DNA of 12,123 nucleotides from contig JBIOVV010000062.1 in assembly GCA_044867925.1 (NCBI GenBank), positions 1 to 12,123 of the forward strand, given 5' to 3'. This document shows, piece after piece, positions 1-6,724 of this stretch. A program made the translations under genes and the position numbers. This DNA is from VRUE01 sp044867925 (GTDB taxonomy: Bacteria > Actinomycetota > Thermoleophilia > Solirubrobacterales > 70-9). The notes under the pieces are model-generated. The model was not told where the DNA came from and did no database searches. It saw only the letters and a list, made by a program, of their open reading frames with translations. Every line of letters starts with the position of its first letter. The stretch's first letter is position 1.

Positions 1-110
1 TCTCGGGGTACCTCGCAGATCGAGCTCGTGCCATGGGTTCCTGTCGAGAGGAGAGGCTGGTGGGTCTCTGGGCGAATGTCGCGAAGCGGCCGCTGCACTC
101 GTGCCTCTAG

Positions 111-166
111 GCGCGGCGAAGCCGCGCTCTCAAATTGTCGCTAAGCGCCGTCAGGCGCGTGCGACA
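111..166 (-). terminator. tandem hairpins behind the acyl-CoA ligase gene
   Basis: Two hairpins lie side by side downstream of the leftward ligase gene, which stops at 209. The first met by that transcript has arms at 136-141 and 161-166 (TGTCGC/GCGACA) around an inner GCGCC/GGCGC stem (145-149 and 154-158) with a GTCA loop. The second is a perfect 7-bp stem GCGCGGC/GCCGCGC (111-117 and 121-127) with a 3-base loop. There is no long U-run, so an intrinsic terminator of the classic kind is not certain; U-poor terminators are common in high-GC actinobacteria. A related string (TGTCGCGAAGCG) occurs at about 77-88, so a small repeat family is possible. Confidence 0.4.
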
Positions 167-208
167 TCAATTCATCCAGAGGCCCACCCGACCCCTCCTA
201 CACCACCG

Positions 209-1990
209 CTAGCTCGCGTAGAGCTTCTCGATCTCCTGCTCGTGCTTGCTGGCGACGACGGCGCGCTTGACCTTCAGCGTCGGCGTCAGCTCGCCGCTTT
301 CCTGCGAGAGGTCGCGGGGGAGGATCGCCACCTTCTTGACCTGCTCGACCCGGGCGAACTTCTGGTTGATCGAGGCCACGTGGTCTTCGATTGCTTTCAG
401 CACGTCGAGGTTGGCGGCAAGCTTTTCGGCGTCCTCGGGCAGGCCGTGCTCCTTGGCGTAGGCGACGGCGTCTTCGGGGTCGAGGGTGACCAAGGCGACC
501 AGGTAGGGCTTGCGGTCGCCGACGACGACGCACTGGGAGACTAGTGGGTGCTGCTTGATTTCGTTCTCGAGGTTGGCCGGGGTGATGTTCTTGCCGCCCG
601 CGGTGATGATGATGTCCTTCTTGCGGCCGGTGATCTTGATGAAGCCGTCGGAGTCGATCTCGCCGATGTCGCCGGTGTGCAGCCAGCCGTCGACGATCGT
701 CTCGCGGGTCGCCTCCTCGTTCTTGTAGTAGCCCTGGAAGACATTGGGGCCCTTGACCAGGATCTCGCCGTCGTCGGCGATTTTGATCTGGCAGCCGGGG
801 AAGGGCTTGCCGATCGTGCCGACCTTGAAGTCGTCGGGCGAGGAGATCGTCGCGGCGGTTGAGGTCTCGGTCATGCCCCAGCCCTCGAGCACGAGCACCC
901 CGGCGGCGTCGAAGAAGCTGAGGATCTCGGGGTTGATCGGCGCGGCGCCGGAGACGGCGAGGCGCAGGTTGCCGCCGAAGAGGCCGCGGATCTTGGAGAG
1001 CACCTGCTTGTCGGCGAACTCGTACTGCTTGCGCAGCAGGAAGCCCGGCTTGCGACCGGAGCGCTCGGCGGCGCGCATCTTCTTGCCGACCCCGAGCGAC
1101 CACTCGAAGATCGCCTTCTTGATGCCGCCCTCTTTCTCCATACCGCTGTTGGCGGCGCCGTAGATCTTCTCGAAGATGCGCGGCACCGAGGGGAAGTAGG
1201 TCGGTTTCAGCTCCCCGAGGTTGGGCAGGATCTTCAGCGGGTCGCGCTCCCAGTAGGCGATCGTGGCGCCGAGGTCGAAGCTGCCGAGCTGGATCAGCAG
1301 GGCGAAGGAGTGGGCGAGGGGGAGGTAGAGGTAGGTGAGGTCTTCCTCCTCGATGACGCTGGTCTCGTTGACCATGTCGAGCATCGCCCGGTAGTTGCCG
1401 TGGCTGATGATGCAGCCCTTCGGCGGCCCCGTCGTGCCCGAGGTGTAGATGAAGGTGCAGATGTCGTCCTTGGTCACCGACTTCCAGCGCGTCTCCCACT
1501 CGGCGGCGTCGCGGGCGGAACCACGAGCGGACAGGTCCTCGAGCGAGATCGCGTCGTCGCTGGAGCCCGTCATCCGCACGACCTGCTCGAGCAGCGGCAG
1601 CTGCTCGCGGACGGCGCGGATCTTCTCCATCTGCTCGTCGTCCTCGACCACCACCACCTTGGCGTCGGAGTTCTCCAGGACGTACTGGCACTCCTCGGGT
1701 GAGTTCGTCTGGTAGATCGGAACGACGACGGCCCCGGCTGAGAGCGCGGCGAAATCGAAGTAGGTCCACTCGGGACGGGTGTTGCCGAGGATCGAGACCT
1801 TGTCGCCCTTCGCGACCCCCAGATCGATCAAGCCGAGCGACAGCGAGCGCACCGTCTCCTGCACCTCGTCAAAGCTGCGGTCGACCCAACCGCCATCCTG
1901 CTTGAAGCGAACCGCCGGGGCGTCGCCGTAGTGCCTGGCGGACAGCGGCAGCAGATCCGCCAGCGTCGACGATTTGGTTCCCCGCTCCAT
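209..1990 (-). CDS. long-chain fatty-acyl-CoA ligase (AMP-forming, FadD15-like)
   Basis: This 593-residue enzyme should activate long-chain fatty acids to acyl-CoA through an acyl-adenylate, feeding lipid synthesis or beta-oxidation at the inner face of the membrane. The adenylate-forming superfamily signature is complete: the phosphate-binding loop YTSGTTGPPKG (182-192), the GWGMTET block (370-376), the TGD motif (439-441) with the following hinge (TGRKKDII, 454-461), and the C-terminal ELTPTLKVKR block, whose K573 is the expected catalytic lysine. Length is usual for the FadD15/ACSL type. The ATG at 1990 has no Shine-Dalgarno sequence; the bases before it are pyrimidine-rich (CTCCTCCCCC). 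It begins 24 bases after the stop of the small gene upstream, so it is probably cotranscribed from the promoter at 2238-2266. The chain-length preference cannot be read from the sequence. Confidence 0.93.
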   Translation of the reverse strand: MERGTKSSTLADLLPLSARHYGDAPAVRFKQDGGWVDRSFDEVQETVRSLSLGLIDLGVAKGDKVSILGNTRPEWTYFDFAALSAGAVVVPIYQTNSPEECQYVLENSDAKVVVVEDDEQMEKIRAVREQLPLLEQVVRMTGSSDDAISLEDLSARGSARDAAEWETRWKSVTKDDICTFIYTSGTTGPPKGCIISHGNYRAMLDMVNETSVIEEEDLTYLYLPLAHSFALLIQLGSFDLGATIAYWERDPLKILPNLGELKPTYFPSVPRIFEKIYGAANSGMEKEGGIKKAIFEWSLGVGKKMRAAERSGRKPGFLLRKQYEFADKQVLSKIRGLFGGNLRLAVSGAAPINPEILSFFDAAGVLVLEGWGMTETSTAATISSPDDFKVGTIGKPFPGCQIKIADDGEILVKGPNVFQGYYKNEEATRETIVDGWLHTGDIGEIDSDGFIKITGRKKDIIITAGGKNITPANLENEIKQHPLVSQCVVVGDRKPYLVALVTLDPEDAVAYAKEHGLPEDAEKLAANLDVLKAIEDHVASINQKFARVEQVKKVAILPRDLSQESGELTPTLKVKRAVVASKHEQEIEKLYAS

Positions 1991-2014
1991 GCGGGGGAGG
2001 AGTCTAGTTAAGAG

Positions 2015-2200
2015 TCAGTTTGGACGGACTTCGTGGTGTTGCTGCCGGCCCGTCATGCTGCGCAGCGAGGTCTCGAAGAGGGATTTGTCGATGCGGCCGT
2101 GGAAGATCGGTATGCCCATCTGCATGCACTTGCCGATCACCTCCTGCCGCTTCATCTGAAGCTCCTCGGCAAGCTCTGACGGGGTCAGGTGATTGGCCAC
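2015..2200 (-). CDS. 61-residue helix-turn-helix / IF2_N-like protein
   Basis: This small, probably cytoplasmic protein is built around one predicted helical unit, LTPSELAEELQMKRQEVIGK (residues 5-24), followed by MQMGIPIFHGRIDKSLF. That pattern (helix, turn, helix, then a short segment containing GI) is seen in the N-terminal subdomain of translation initiation factor IF-2 and in MerR/excisionase-like helix-turn-helix folds. I cannot separate the two by eye. The start is GTG at 2200, chosen because a strong ribosome binding site (GGGAGGT, 2206-2212) stands 5 bases before it. The gene has its own housekeeping promoter and lies 24 bases ahead of the acyl-CoA ligase, so it leads that operon. 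Function is unknown; regulation of the ligase is only a guess. Confidence 0.75.
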   Translation of the reverse strand: MANHLTPSELAEELQMKRQEVIGKCMQMGIPIFHGRIDKSLFETSLRSMTGRQQHHEVRPN

Positions 2201-2205
2201 GGCGG

Positions 2206-2212
2206 ACCTCCC
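2206..2212 (-). promoter_or_regulatory. strong ribosome binding site fixing a GTG start
   Basis: The leftward strand reads GGGAGGT 5 bases before the GTG at 2200. It is one of the best Shine-Dalgarno matches in the window and is the reason for accepting the 61-residue ORF and its non-ATG start. Confidence 0.75.
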
Positions 2213-2237
2213 TTATCGTTGAAAGTGGGTAGGGAGA

Positions 2238-2266
2238 TATTTACTCCTGGTCGCGGACGCTGTCAA
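2238..2266 (-). promoter_or_regulatory. housekeeping sigma-70 type promoter
   Basis: On the leftward strand a perfect -35 box TTGACA (2261-2266) is followed after exactly 17 bases by TAAATA (2238-2243), an AT-rich but imperfect -10 box. Transcription would start near 2231, giving a leader of about 30 bases that includes the ribosome binding site at 2206-2212. It should drive the small helix-turn-helix gene and the acyl-CoA ligase behind it. Confidence 0.6.
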
Positions 2267-2311
2267 ACGATTCACCGCTCTTGCCGGCGGTCGCCCGCTT
2301 TCGCGAGCCGC

Positions 2312-2317
2312 GATAAT
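2312..2317 (+). promoter_or_regulatory. -10 box placed for a leaderless transcript
   Basis: GATAAT differs from the TATAAT consensus at one base and ends 7 bases before the A of the ATG at 2324, so the expected transcription start coincides with the start codon. No Shine-Dalgarno sequence precedes that ATG, which fits a leaderless mRNA. I see no good -35 box. The match and position are visible; leaderless use is inferred. Confidence 0.45.
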
Positions 2318-2323
2318 GCTCCG

Positions 2324-3067
2324 ATGTCCGCGACCCTCGAGGATCAGAGCCACCGACCGGCGACCGTGCCGATCCCGCGCCGGGGCCGCATCTGGGTCAT
2401 CCTCATCCTCGGCTTCTTCCTCGTTGCGATCGGCTACGCGATCGTCAGCATCTCCACCCAGGAGGCCGGCCGCGAGGTGGTCCGTCTCGCCGGGATCTCC
2501 GATGCGCAGAGGCTCTTCGGGGGCGTGCCGCAGGAAGGCGACCGGGTCGGGTCCGCCGATGCGCCGGTCTCGATTCAGATCTTCAACGATCTCCAGTGCT
2601 CGAGCTGCCGCGACGATTTCCTCGACACGATTCCGGCTCTGGTCGAAGACTATGCCCGTCCGGGCGACGTCAAGCTGCTCTACCGCCATTACTCGAACAG
2701 CCAACGCGTCGAGCAACTCGGCTTCTTCGGGGCGGAGGCGGCCGCCGCGCAGAACTATGCCTGGCAGTACATCTACCTCTTCTTCCGCAACCAGGACCAG
2801 GCCGAACGCTTCGGGGTCGACCAGGACTATCTCGACTCGATCGCCGGAGGCATCGAGGAAATGAACGAGCCCGAATGGCTCGCCTATCTCGAAGACAACG
2901 GCGAGGGCTCGATCGCGGCTGCGCTCCAAGGGGACGAGGAGCTCGGCCGCGACCTCGGCATCCGCACCGGCCAAGCCGCGATCGTCAGCGGCCCCGGCGG
3001 TGCTGAGACACTGCAGGACAGCCCCTCGCTGGCTCAGATCGAAGCCGCAATTGAGGCAGTCCAGTAG
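2324..3067 (+). CDS. membrane-anchored DsbA-like thioredoxin-fold protein
   Basis: This 247-residue protein has a short cytoplasmic N-terminus, one membrane helix (about 23-43), and an extracytoplasmic thioredoxin-fold domain of the DsbA/Thioredoxin_4 type. Its redox site is CSSC (92-95), preceded by VSIQIFNDLQ and embedded in the usual strand-helix arrangement. Known relatives form or isomerise disulfides in exported proteins. One oddity: where the family usually has a cis-proline loop (typically GTPT), this protein reads RTGQAAIV (214-221), with Q217 in the proline position by my hand alignment. That could change substrate release or redox potential. The start is ATG 2324; an in-frame start at 2189 would add 45 residues unlike the family and run into the divergent gene. 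A tRNA gene follows 33 bases downstream. Confidence 0.85.
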   Translation: MSATLEDQSHRPATVPIPRRGRIWVILILGFFLVAIGYAIVSISTQEAGREVVRLAGISDAQRLFGGVPQEGDRVGSADAPVSIQIFNDLQCSSCRDDFLDTIPALVEDYARPGDVKLLYRHYSNSQRVEQLGFFGAEAAAAQNYAWQYIYLFFRNQDQAERFGVDQDYLDSIAGGIEEMNEPEWLAYLEDNGEGSIAAALQGDEELGRDLGIRTGQAAIVSGPGGAETLQDSPSLAQIEAAIEAVQ

Positions 3068-3084
3068 TTACGCCGCAGGTCTGG

Positions 3085-3090
3085 GATAAT
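3085..3090 (+). promoter_or_regulatory. possible -10 box of the tRNA-Pro gene
   Basis: GATAAT lies 10 bases before the first base of the tRNA, so transcription would start near 3097, a few bases ahead of the mature 5' end. No convincing -35 box is visible, and read-through from the thioredoxin-fold gene is also possible. Confidence 0.35.
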
Positions 3091-3100
3091 CGCCGCCTCT

Positions 3101-3174
3101 CGGGGCGTGGCGCAGCCTGGTAGCGCGCACCGTTCGGGTCGGTGAGGTCCCCGGTTCAAATCCGGGCGCCCCGA
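3101..3174 (+). tRNA. tRNA-Pro (anticodon CGG)
   Basis: All arms fold. The acceptor stem is CGGGGCG/CGCCCCG (3101-3107 with 3167-3173) and the discriminator is A at 3174. The D stem is GCGC/GCGC, and the anticodon stem is CACCG/CGGTG around loop TTCGGGT. The anticodon is CGG at 3135-3137, reading proline codon CCG. The T stem is CCCGG/CCGGG around TTCAAAT. CCA is not encoded and must be added after transcription. Just downstream is a 12-base palindrome AGCCGGCCGGCT (3189-3200) that might help end transcription. Confidence 0.97.
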
Positions 3175-3203
3175 TTGCAAATGCCGACAGCCGGCCGGCT
3201 CGT

Positions 3204-3635
3204 TCAGCCGTCGCCGCTCGGCAGCAGGATCGCCGCGACCAGGGCGCAGCCGCCGGCGGCCAGGCCGGCGGCGGTGATGCTGAGGGCAAGGCGCCCGGAG
3301 CCGTTGGAGGCGATCACGGCCAGCGCCACCGCCTCGCTGAGCAGCAGGGAGAGGAGGGTCGCCACCGCGTATGCGGTCGCGATCGGCTGGGCTCGCTCGG
3401 GCCGGCGGAAACGCGCTTTCAGCGGTGCCGGAAGCCGGCGGTCGGGAGAGAAGTAGCGGAGCTCGATCGCGAGGGCGAGGAGCACGACCGGGATGATCTG
3501 GCTCACGGCCTCGTAGTAGGCGACGCCGGCGTGGCCTTTGACCAGCGCGATCACCAGCACGAACGCCAGCAGGGGCGCGCCGAACAGCACAGTGGTGACG
3601 ATCGGAGCGGCACGCGCCGTGATCCATGCGATCAT
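3204..3635 (-). CDS. small four-helix membrane protein, unknown function
   Basis: I do not recognise a family for this 143-residue protein. It has four likely membrane helices (about 11-33, 45-60, 86-110 and 117-137). The loop between helices 2 and 3 is strongly basic (residues 66-82, with DRRLP and KARFRRPER), so by the positive-inside rule that loop is cytoplasmic. No catalytic motif is visible. The ATG at 3635 has no Shine-Dalgarno sequence but has a -10-like TACGAT placed for leaderless transcription. The gene ends 30 bases from the convergent tRNA and is divergent from the secreted hydrolase-like gene. GC-rich codon use over the whole length and the exclusion of long competing frames support it as real. 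Confidence 0.65.
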   Translation of the reverse strand: MIAWITARAAPIVTTVLFGAPLLAFVLVIALVKGHAGVAYYEAVSQIIPVVLLALAIELRYFSPDRRLPAPLKARFRRPERAQPIATAYAVATLLSLLLSEAVALAVIASNGSGRLALSITAAGLAAGGCALVAAILLPSGDG

Positions 3636-3641
3636 TCGGCG

Positions 3642-3647
3642 ATCGTA
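3642..3647 (-). promoter_or_regulatory. -10 box placed for a leaderless transcript
   Basis: On the leftward strand TACGAT (TAnnnT form) is followed by 6 bases and then the ATG at 3635, the same geometry as at 2312-2317. The predicted first transcribed base is therefore the A of the start codon. No clear -35 box is present. Confidence 0.4.
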
Positions 3648-3709
3648 GCCTGGGAAGTCGGGGCCGGAGCACTACTTCCCCGTCGTTTTCGGGTCATGTG
3701 TTGGGACGC

Positions 3710-4819
3710 ATGCGCAGATTTCTGCTTATTCCGCTCACGCTGGCGCTGCTGGCGCTGACGCCGGCCGTGGCCGGTTCGCTGACGCTGCCGCCGCGCGGCT
3801 TCATCGGCATCTCGCCGCAGGGGGCCACCGACGCCGGCGACTACCGGTTGATGGGGGAAGCGGGAATCACCTCTGTGCGCCTGCCGCTGAACTGGGCCGA
3901 AGTCGTGCCCGAGGCGCGGGATCGCTTCGCGCCCCGCTGGGGAGGTCTCGATGCCCAGGTCGGCTTCGCCGCCGAAAACGGGATGCGACCCTTCCTCTTC
4001 GTCTGGGGCACGCCGGCGTGGGTCTCGCCGCGCCTCGGCGGAGAACCGGTGGCAACCGCCCGGCAACGCCGCGAGTGGACCCGCTTCCTGCGGGCCGCGG
4101 TCGACCGCTACGGGCCGCGCGGCAGCTATTGGCGGGAGAATCCCGACCTGCCGCGGATGGCGGTCCGCCAGTGGGAGATCTGGAACGAGGAGAACATCGT
4201 CACCTTCTCCAAGGAACCCGACCCCGGACGCTTCGGCCGCCTGATTCGCATCTCCGGCCAGTTGCTCCACCGCATCGAGCCCAACTCGACCGTGATCCTC
4301 GGCGGGCTCTTCGGCCGGCCCCTGCAGACGCCGCCCAATATTCAGTCCGGGGGCTATCTCGCCGCGCTCTACCGCATCCCCGGCATCAAGCGCTACTTCG
4401 ATGGCGTGGCTCTGCACCCCTATGTGGCCGATGCCGCCGCGCTCGAGGGGGAGATCGAAAACCTGCGGCGAGTGATGAGCTTCAACGGCGATCGCGCGAC
4501 GCCGCTTTACGTGACCGAGATGGGCTGGGGCTCGGACGGCTTCGAGTCGCGCTGGGAGCGCGGCCCCCGCGGCCAGGCTCGGGAACTGGATCGTTCCTTC
4601 GCGATGCTCTCGGGAAACCGGCGGCGCTGGCGCATCGGCGGCGTCTGGTGGTTCTCCTGGACCGACCAGGCCGGCTCCTGCCAGTTCTGCGACTCGGCCG
4701 GCCTGCTCACCTTCCGGCGCGAAGCGAAGCCCTCCTGGTACCGCTTCAACGCCTGGACCGGGGGCGATCCGGGCACGGTCCCCAGGGCGTCCGCCCGGGC
4801 CCTGCGCGCCACTTCCTAG
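3710..4819 (+). CDS. exported clan GH-A glycoside hydrolase-like protein
   Basis: This 369-residue protein begins with a typical signal peptide: MRR, a leucine-rich core (4-16), then TPAVAGS with likely cleavage near residue 22. The mature part looks like a (beta/alpha)8 barrel of clan GH-A. The acid/base site is in EIWNEEN (E160), and the nucleophile is the glutamate of VTEMGWG (E270). Other barrel-strand signatures are NWAEVVP, FLFVWGTPAW, VALHPY and WWFSW. The pattern resembles GH5 and GH39 and is too general to name the sugar substrate. Two cysteines near the C-terminus (C324, C327) could form a disulfide outside the cell, and the upstream thioredoxin-fold protein could in principle act on it. 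ATG 3710 is chosen because it starts the signal peptide; GTG 3698 and TTG 3701 are in frame, and a start at 3626 would bury the signal peptide. Confidence 0.82.
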   Translation: MRRFLLIPLTLALLALTPAVAGSLTLPPRGFIGISPQGATDAGDYRLMGEAGITSVRLPLNWAEVVPEARDRFAPRWGGLDAQVGFAAENGMRPFLFVWGTPAWVSPRLGGEPVATARQRREWTRFLRAAVDRYGPRGSYWRENPDLPRMAVRQWEIWNEENIVTFSKEPDPGRFGRLIRISGQLLHRIEPNSTVILGGLFGRPLQTPPNIQSGGYLAALYRIPGIKRYFDGVALHPYVADAAALEGEIENLRRVMSFNGDRATPLYVTEMGWGSDGFESRWERGPRGQARELDRSFAMLSGNRRRWRIGGVWWFSWTDQAGSCQFCDSAGLLTFRREAKPSWYRFNAWTGGDPGTVPRASARALRATS

Positions 4820-4854
4820 TCACGCCGCCGCCGGCTCTTTCGCAAGCCGATCCG

Positions 4855-4868
4855 CGCTTGGACAAGCG
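4855..4868. repeat. 14-base palindrome upstream of the phosphatase gene
   Basis: CGCTTG-GA-CAAGCG is a perfect 6-bp inverted repeat with a 2-base centre, 61 bases before the phosphatase start. Its right end overlaps a CGGTAT string (4867-4872) that could serve as a -10 box. The layout resembles a repressor or activator site; no known operator matches it to my knowledge. Confidence 0.35.
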
Positions 4869-4878
4869 GTATGGACTT

Positions 4879-4911
4879 ATGACCGAGGGCGAGCTACGTT
4901 CCTTTCGGTAG
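4879..4911 (+). CDS. possible 10-codon leader ORF (MTEGELRSFR)
   Basis: A short ORF stands alone in the 109-base gap before the phosphatase gene and ends 9 bases before its ribosome binding site. CGGTAT (4867-4872) ends 7 bases before its ATG, so it could be read as a leaderless leader peptide. There is no sequence bias or family to support translation, so this is a candidate only. Confidence 0.22.
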   Translation: MTEGELRSFR

Positions 4912-4928
4912 TACGCAATCGGAGGCGA

Positions 4929-6323
4929 ATGGTCTGGATCGACATATCTGTGGTGGCGGTCGCGCTTGCCGCGCTGTGCATCTGGCTGGTCGTAGTCCTG
5001 CTGCGGCGTGCGCGCAGAGCGCAGCGGCGCTTTGAGGTCCTCGGTCAGATTGCGGCGGTATCGGAGCGGGCGGGCTCTCTGGATCAGACCTTCGAGGAAA
5101 TCTGCGACATCCTCGTGCCCGAGCTCGCCGATTTCTGCATGATCGACAGGATCGAGGAGGGCGAGGCCCACCGCGTCGCGGTCCGCGTCGCCCCCGGGGG
5201 CGATGGCGAGGTGGAGCGGGGGTTGCGCGAGCGCCGTCCGTCGATCCCGGAGCCGATGGTCGAAGACGACAAGTCCTCGCTCGCGCCGCGCTTCTACGAG
5301 CAGATGACGGAGCAGGAACTACGCGAAATTGCCCACGATGAGAAAGACCTCGCATTCCTGCGGGGGCTGGGAGTTCGCTCGGCGATCACCGTCGCCCTGC
5401 AGGCGCGCGGTCAGGTCCAGGGGGCGCTTACGCTTGGCGTCGCCTGGTCGGGCCGCCGTTACCGGCGCGACGACGTGCGCTTCGCCTGGATCCTCTCCGG
5501 CCGGGTGGCGCTGACGCTCGACAACTGCGGTCTCTTCGCCGGCCTCGAGCGGGCCGAAGGGGCGCGTGCGGAGATTGCCGCCACCCTGCAACGAGGGCTT
5601 CTGCCACCGCCCTTGCCACACATTCCCGGCTGGTCGCTGGCGGCGATGTACCGGCCGGCGGGCGCCGAGAACGAAGTGGGCGGCGACTTCTACGACGCCT
5701 TCCAGGTCGCCGATGGCTGGATGCTGGTGATCGGCGACGTCACCGGCCGCGGCGCTCGCGCCGCTTCGATCACGGCGCTCGCCCGCTACACGCTGCGGAC
5801 CGCGGCGGTTCTCACCAACGATCCCCTGGTGGCGCTGGCGACGCTCAACCGGGCGCTGCTCGCGCGTCAGGACGCGTCCCTCTGCAGCATCGCGGCTCTG
5901 ACCCTGAGCGAAGACCCCCGCCGACCAGTGCGCATCGCGGTGGCCGGGCATCCGCCGCCGCTCCTGGTCGACGGCGGAGAGGTCAGCGAGGCGGCGACCC
6001 CGGACCCGGTCCTCGGCGCCTTCGCCGATGTCGAGTGGCGGATCGGGCAGAGTGCGGTCGAGCCCGGTCAGCAGCTGGTCATGTTCACCGACGGCGTGGT
6101 CGAGGCTGCCGGAGAGGGTGGGCGCTTCGGGGAGGCGCGGCTGCGTGCGGAGTTGGCCGGGGCCGGCAACCCGGCGGGCACCGTACAGCGGGTCGAAGGA
6201 GCGCTGCGCTCCTTCAGCGCGGGCGCGCTCGAGGATGACGTCGCGGTCCTTGCCGTCTCCAGGGCCGTGGGCAGCGAGGCAGCCGAAGTCGCGATGCCGG
6301 GATTCAGCGGGGAACGGCAATGA
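4929..6323 (+). CDS. membrane-anchored GAF-SpoIIE (PP2C) phosphatase, RsbU-like
   Basis: This 464-residue protein has one N-terminal membrane helix (about 6-26), a GAF-type sensor domain (about 48-205), a linker helix (205-225), and a SpoIIE/PP2C serine phosphatase domain (about 228-445). The metal-binding residues of the phosphatase are present: D253 in VGGDFYD, D270 in GDVTGRG, D388 in MFTDG, and the DD pair at 436-437. It should therefore be active. Relatives such as RsbU and RsbP dephosphorylate a STAS antagonist, which then releases a SigB-type sigma factor. The nearby anti-sigma and sigma genes make the same role likely here. The start has GGAGG (4921-4925) 3 bases before ATG. The membrane helix and GAF domain suggest sensing at the membrane or of a small ligand; the signal is unknown. 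The stop overlaps the next gene's start (ATGA). Confidence 0.9.
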   Translation: MVWIDISVVAVALAALCIWLVVVLLRRARRAQRRFEVLGQIAAVSERAGSLDQTFEEICDILVPELADFCMIDRIEEGEAHRVAVRVAPGGDGEVERGLRERRPSIPEPMVEDDKSSLAPRFYEQMTEQELREIAHDEKDLAFLRGLGVRSAITVALQARGQVQGALTLGVAWSGRRYRRDDVRFAWILSGRVALTLDNCGLFAGLERAEGARAEIAATLQRGLLPPPLPHIPGWSLAAMYRPAGAENEVGGDFYDAFQVADGWMLVIGDVTGRGARAASITALARYTLRTAAVLTNDPLVALATLNRALLARQDASLCSIAALTLSEDPRRPVRIAVAGHPPPLLVDGGEVSEAATPDPVLGAFADVEWRIGQSAVEPGQQLVMFTDGVVEAAGEGGRFGEARLRAELAGAGNPAGTVQRVEGALRSFSAGALEDDVAVLAVSRAVGSEAAEVAMPGFSGERQ

Positions 6324-6724
6324 CCGAGAGCCACGAGACGCTCGTCGGTCGTCTCTACAACGCCTTCAACCAACGCGATGTGGCGGAGATAGTGGCGCTC
6401 TGCTCGCCGCGGATGGAGTTCCTCGCCGTCACCGCCGAGGAGGTCGGCCGCGGCGCTCCCTATGTCGGCCCCGACGGACTGCGCGACTATCTGGATGACG
6501 TCGCGCAGGTCTGGGAAGAGCTGCTGGTCACGGCGAGCCGGGTCGAGCGTCGCGACGATCGGCTGCTCGTCATCGGCCGGGTCTACGTGCGCAGCCGCGA
6601 GCTCGGAATTCGCGACATGCCGGTCGCTTGGATCTGGCGGGTCGAGAGCGGGCTCTTCGTTCGTGGCGAGGTCTTCGCCGATCCCGAGCAGGCCGTAGCC
6701 GATTTCGTTCAGGCGGCTGCCTGA
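6320..6724 (+). CDS. SnoaL-like (NTF2 fold) protein coupled to the phosphatase
   Basis: This 134-residue protein has the SnoaL-like/NTF2-like pattern: an N-terminal helix pair (ETLVGRLYNAFNQRDVAEIV), the CSPRMEFLA strand, a VGPDGLRDYLDDVAQVW helix, and alternating strands ending in GLFVRGEVFADPEQAVA. The fold serves small polyketide cyclases, isomerases and many uncharacterised ligand-binding proteins, so no reaction can be assigned. Its ATG overlaps the phosphatase TGA (ATGA at 6320-6323), with GGGGAA upstream as a fair ribosome binding site. This indicates translational coupling and suggests a shared job, perhaps ligand binding or an accessory in stress signalling. Its 3' end overlaps the convergent channel gene by 16 bases. 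Confidence 0.82.
   Translation: MTESHETLVGRLYNAFNQRDVAEIVALCSPRMEFLAVTAEEVGRGAPYVGPDGLRDYLDDVAQVWEELLVTASRVERRDDRLLVIGRVYVRSRELGIRDMPVAWIWRVESGLFVRGEVFADPEQAVADFVQAAA

Noticed and set aside
198..1769. 523-codon leftward open frame within the acyl-CoA ligase
   Set aside because: It translates to Arg/Asp-rich low-complexity text and overlaps a gene with complete catalytic motifs; it is a GC-driven shadow frame.
2227..2232. GGGTAG on the rightward strand as a SigB-type -10 box for the thioredoxin-fold gene
   Set aside because: No GTTT or similar box 14-16 bases upstream, and a better placed GATAAT is present at 2312.
2189..2323. N-terminal extension of the thioredoxin-fold protein
   Set aside because: It would overlap the divergent small gene and its promoter; the shorter form begins naturally before the membrane anchor.
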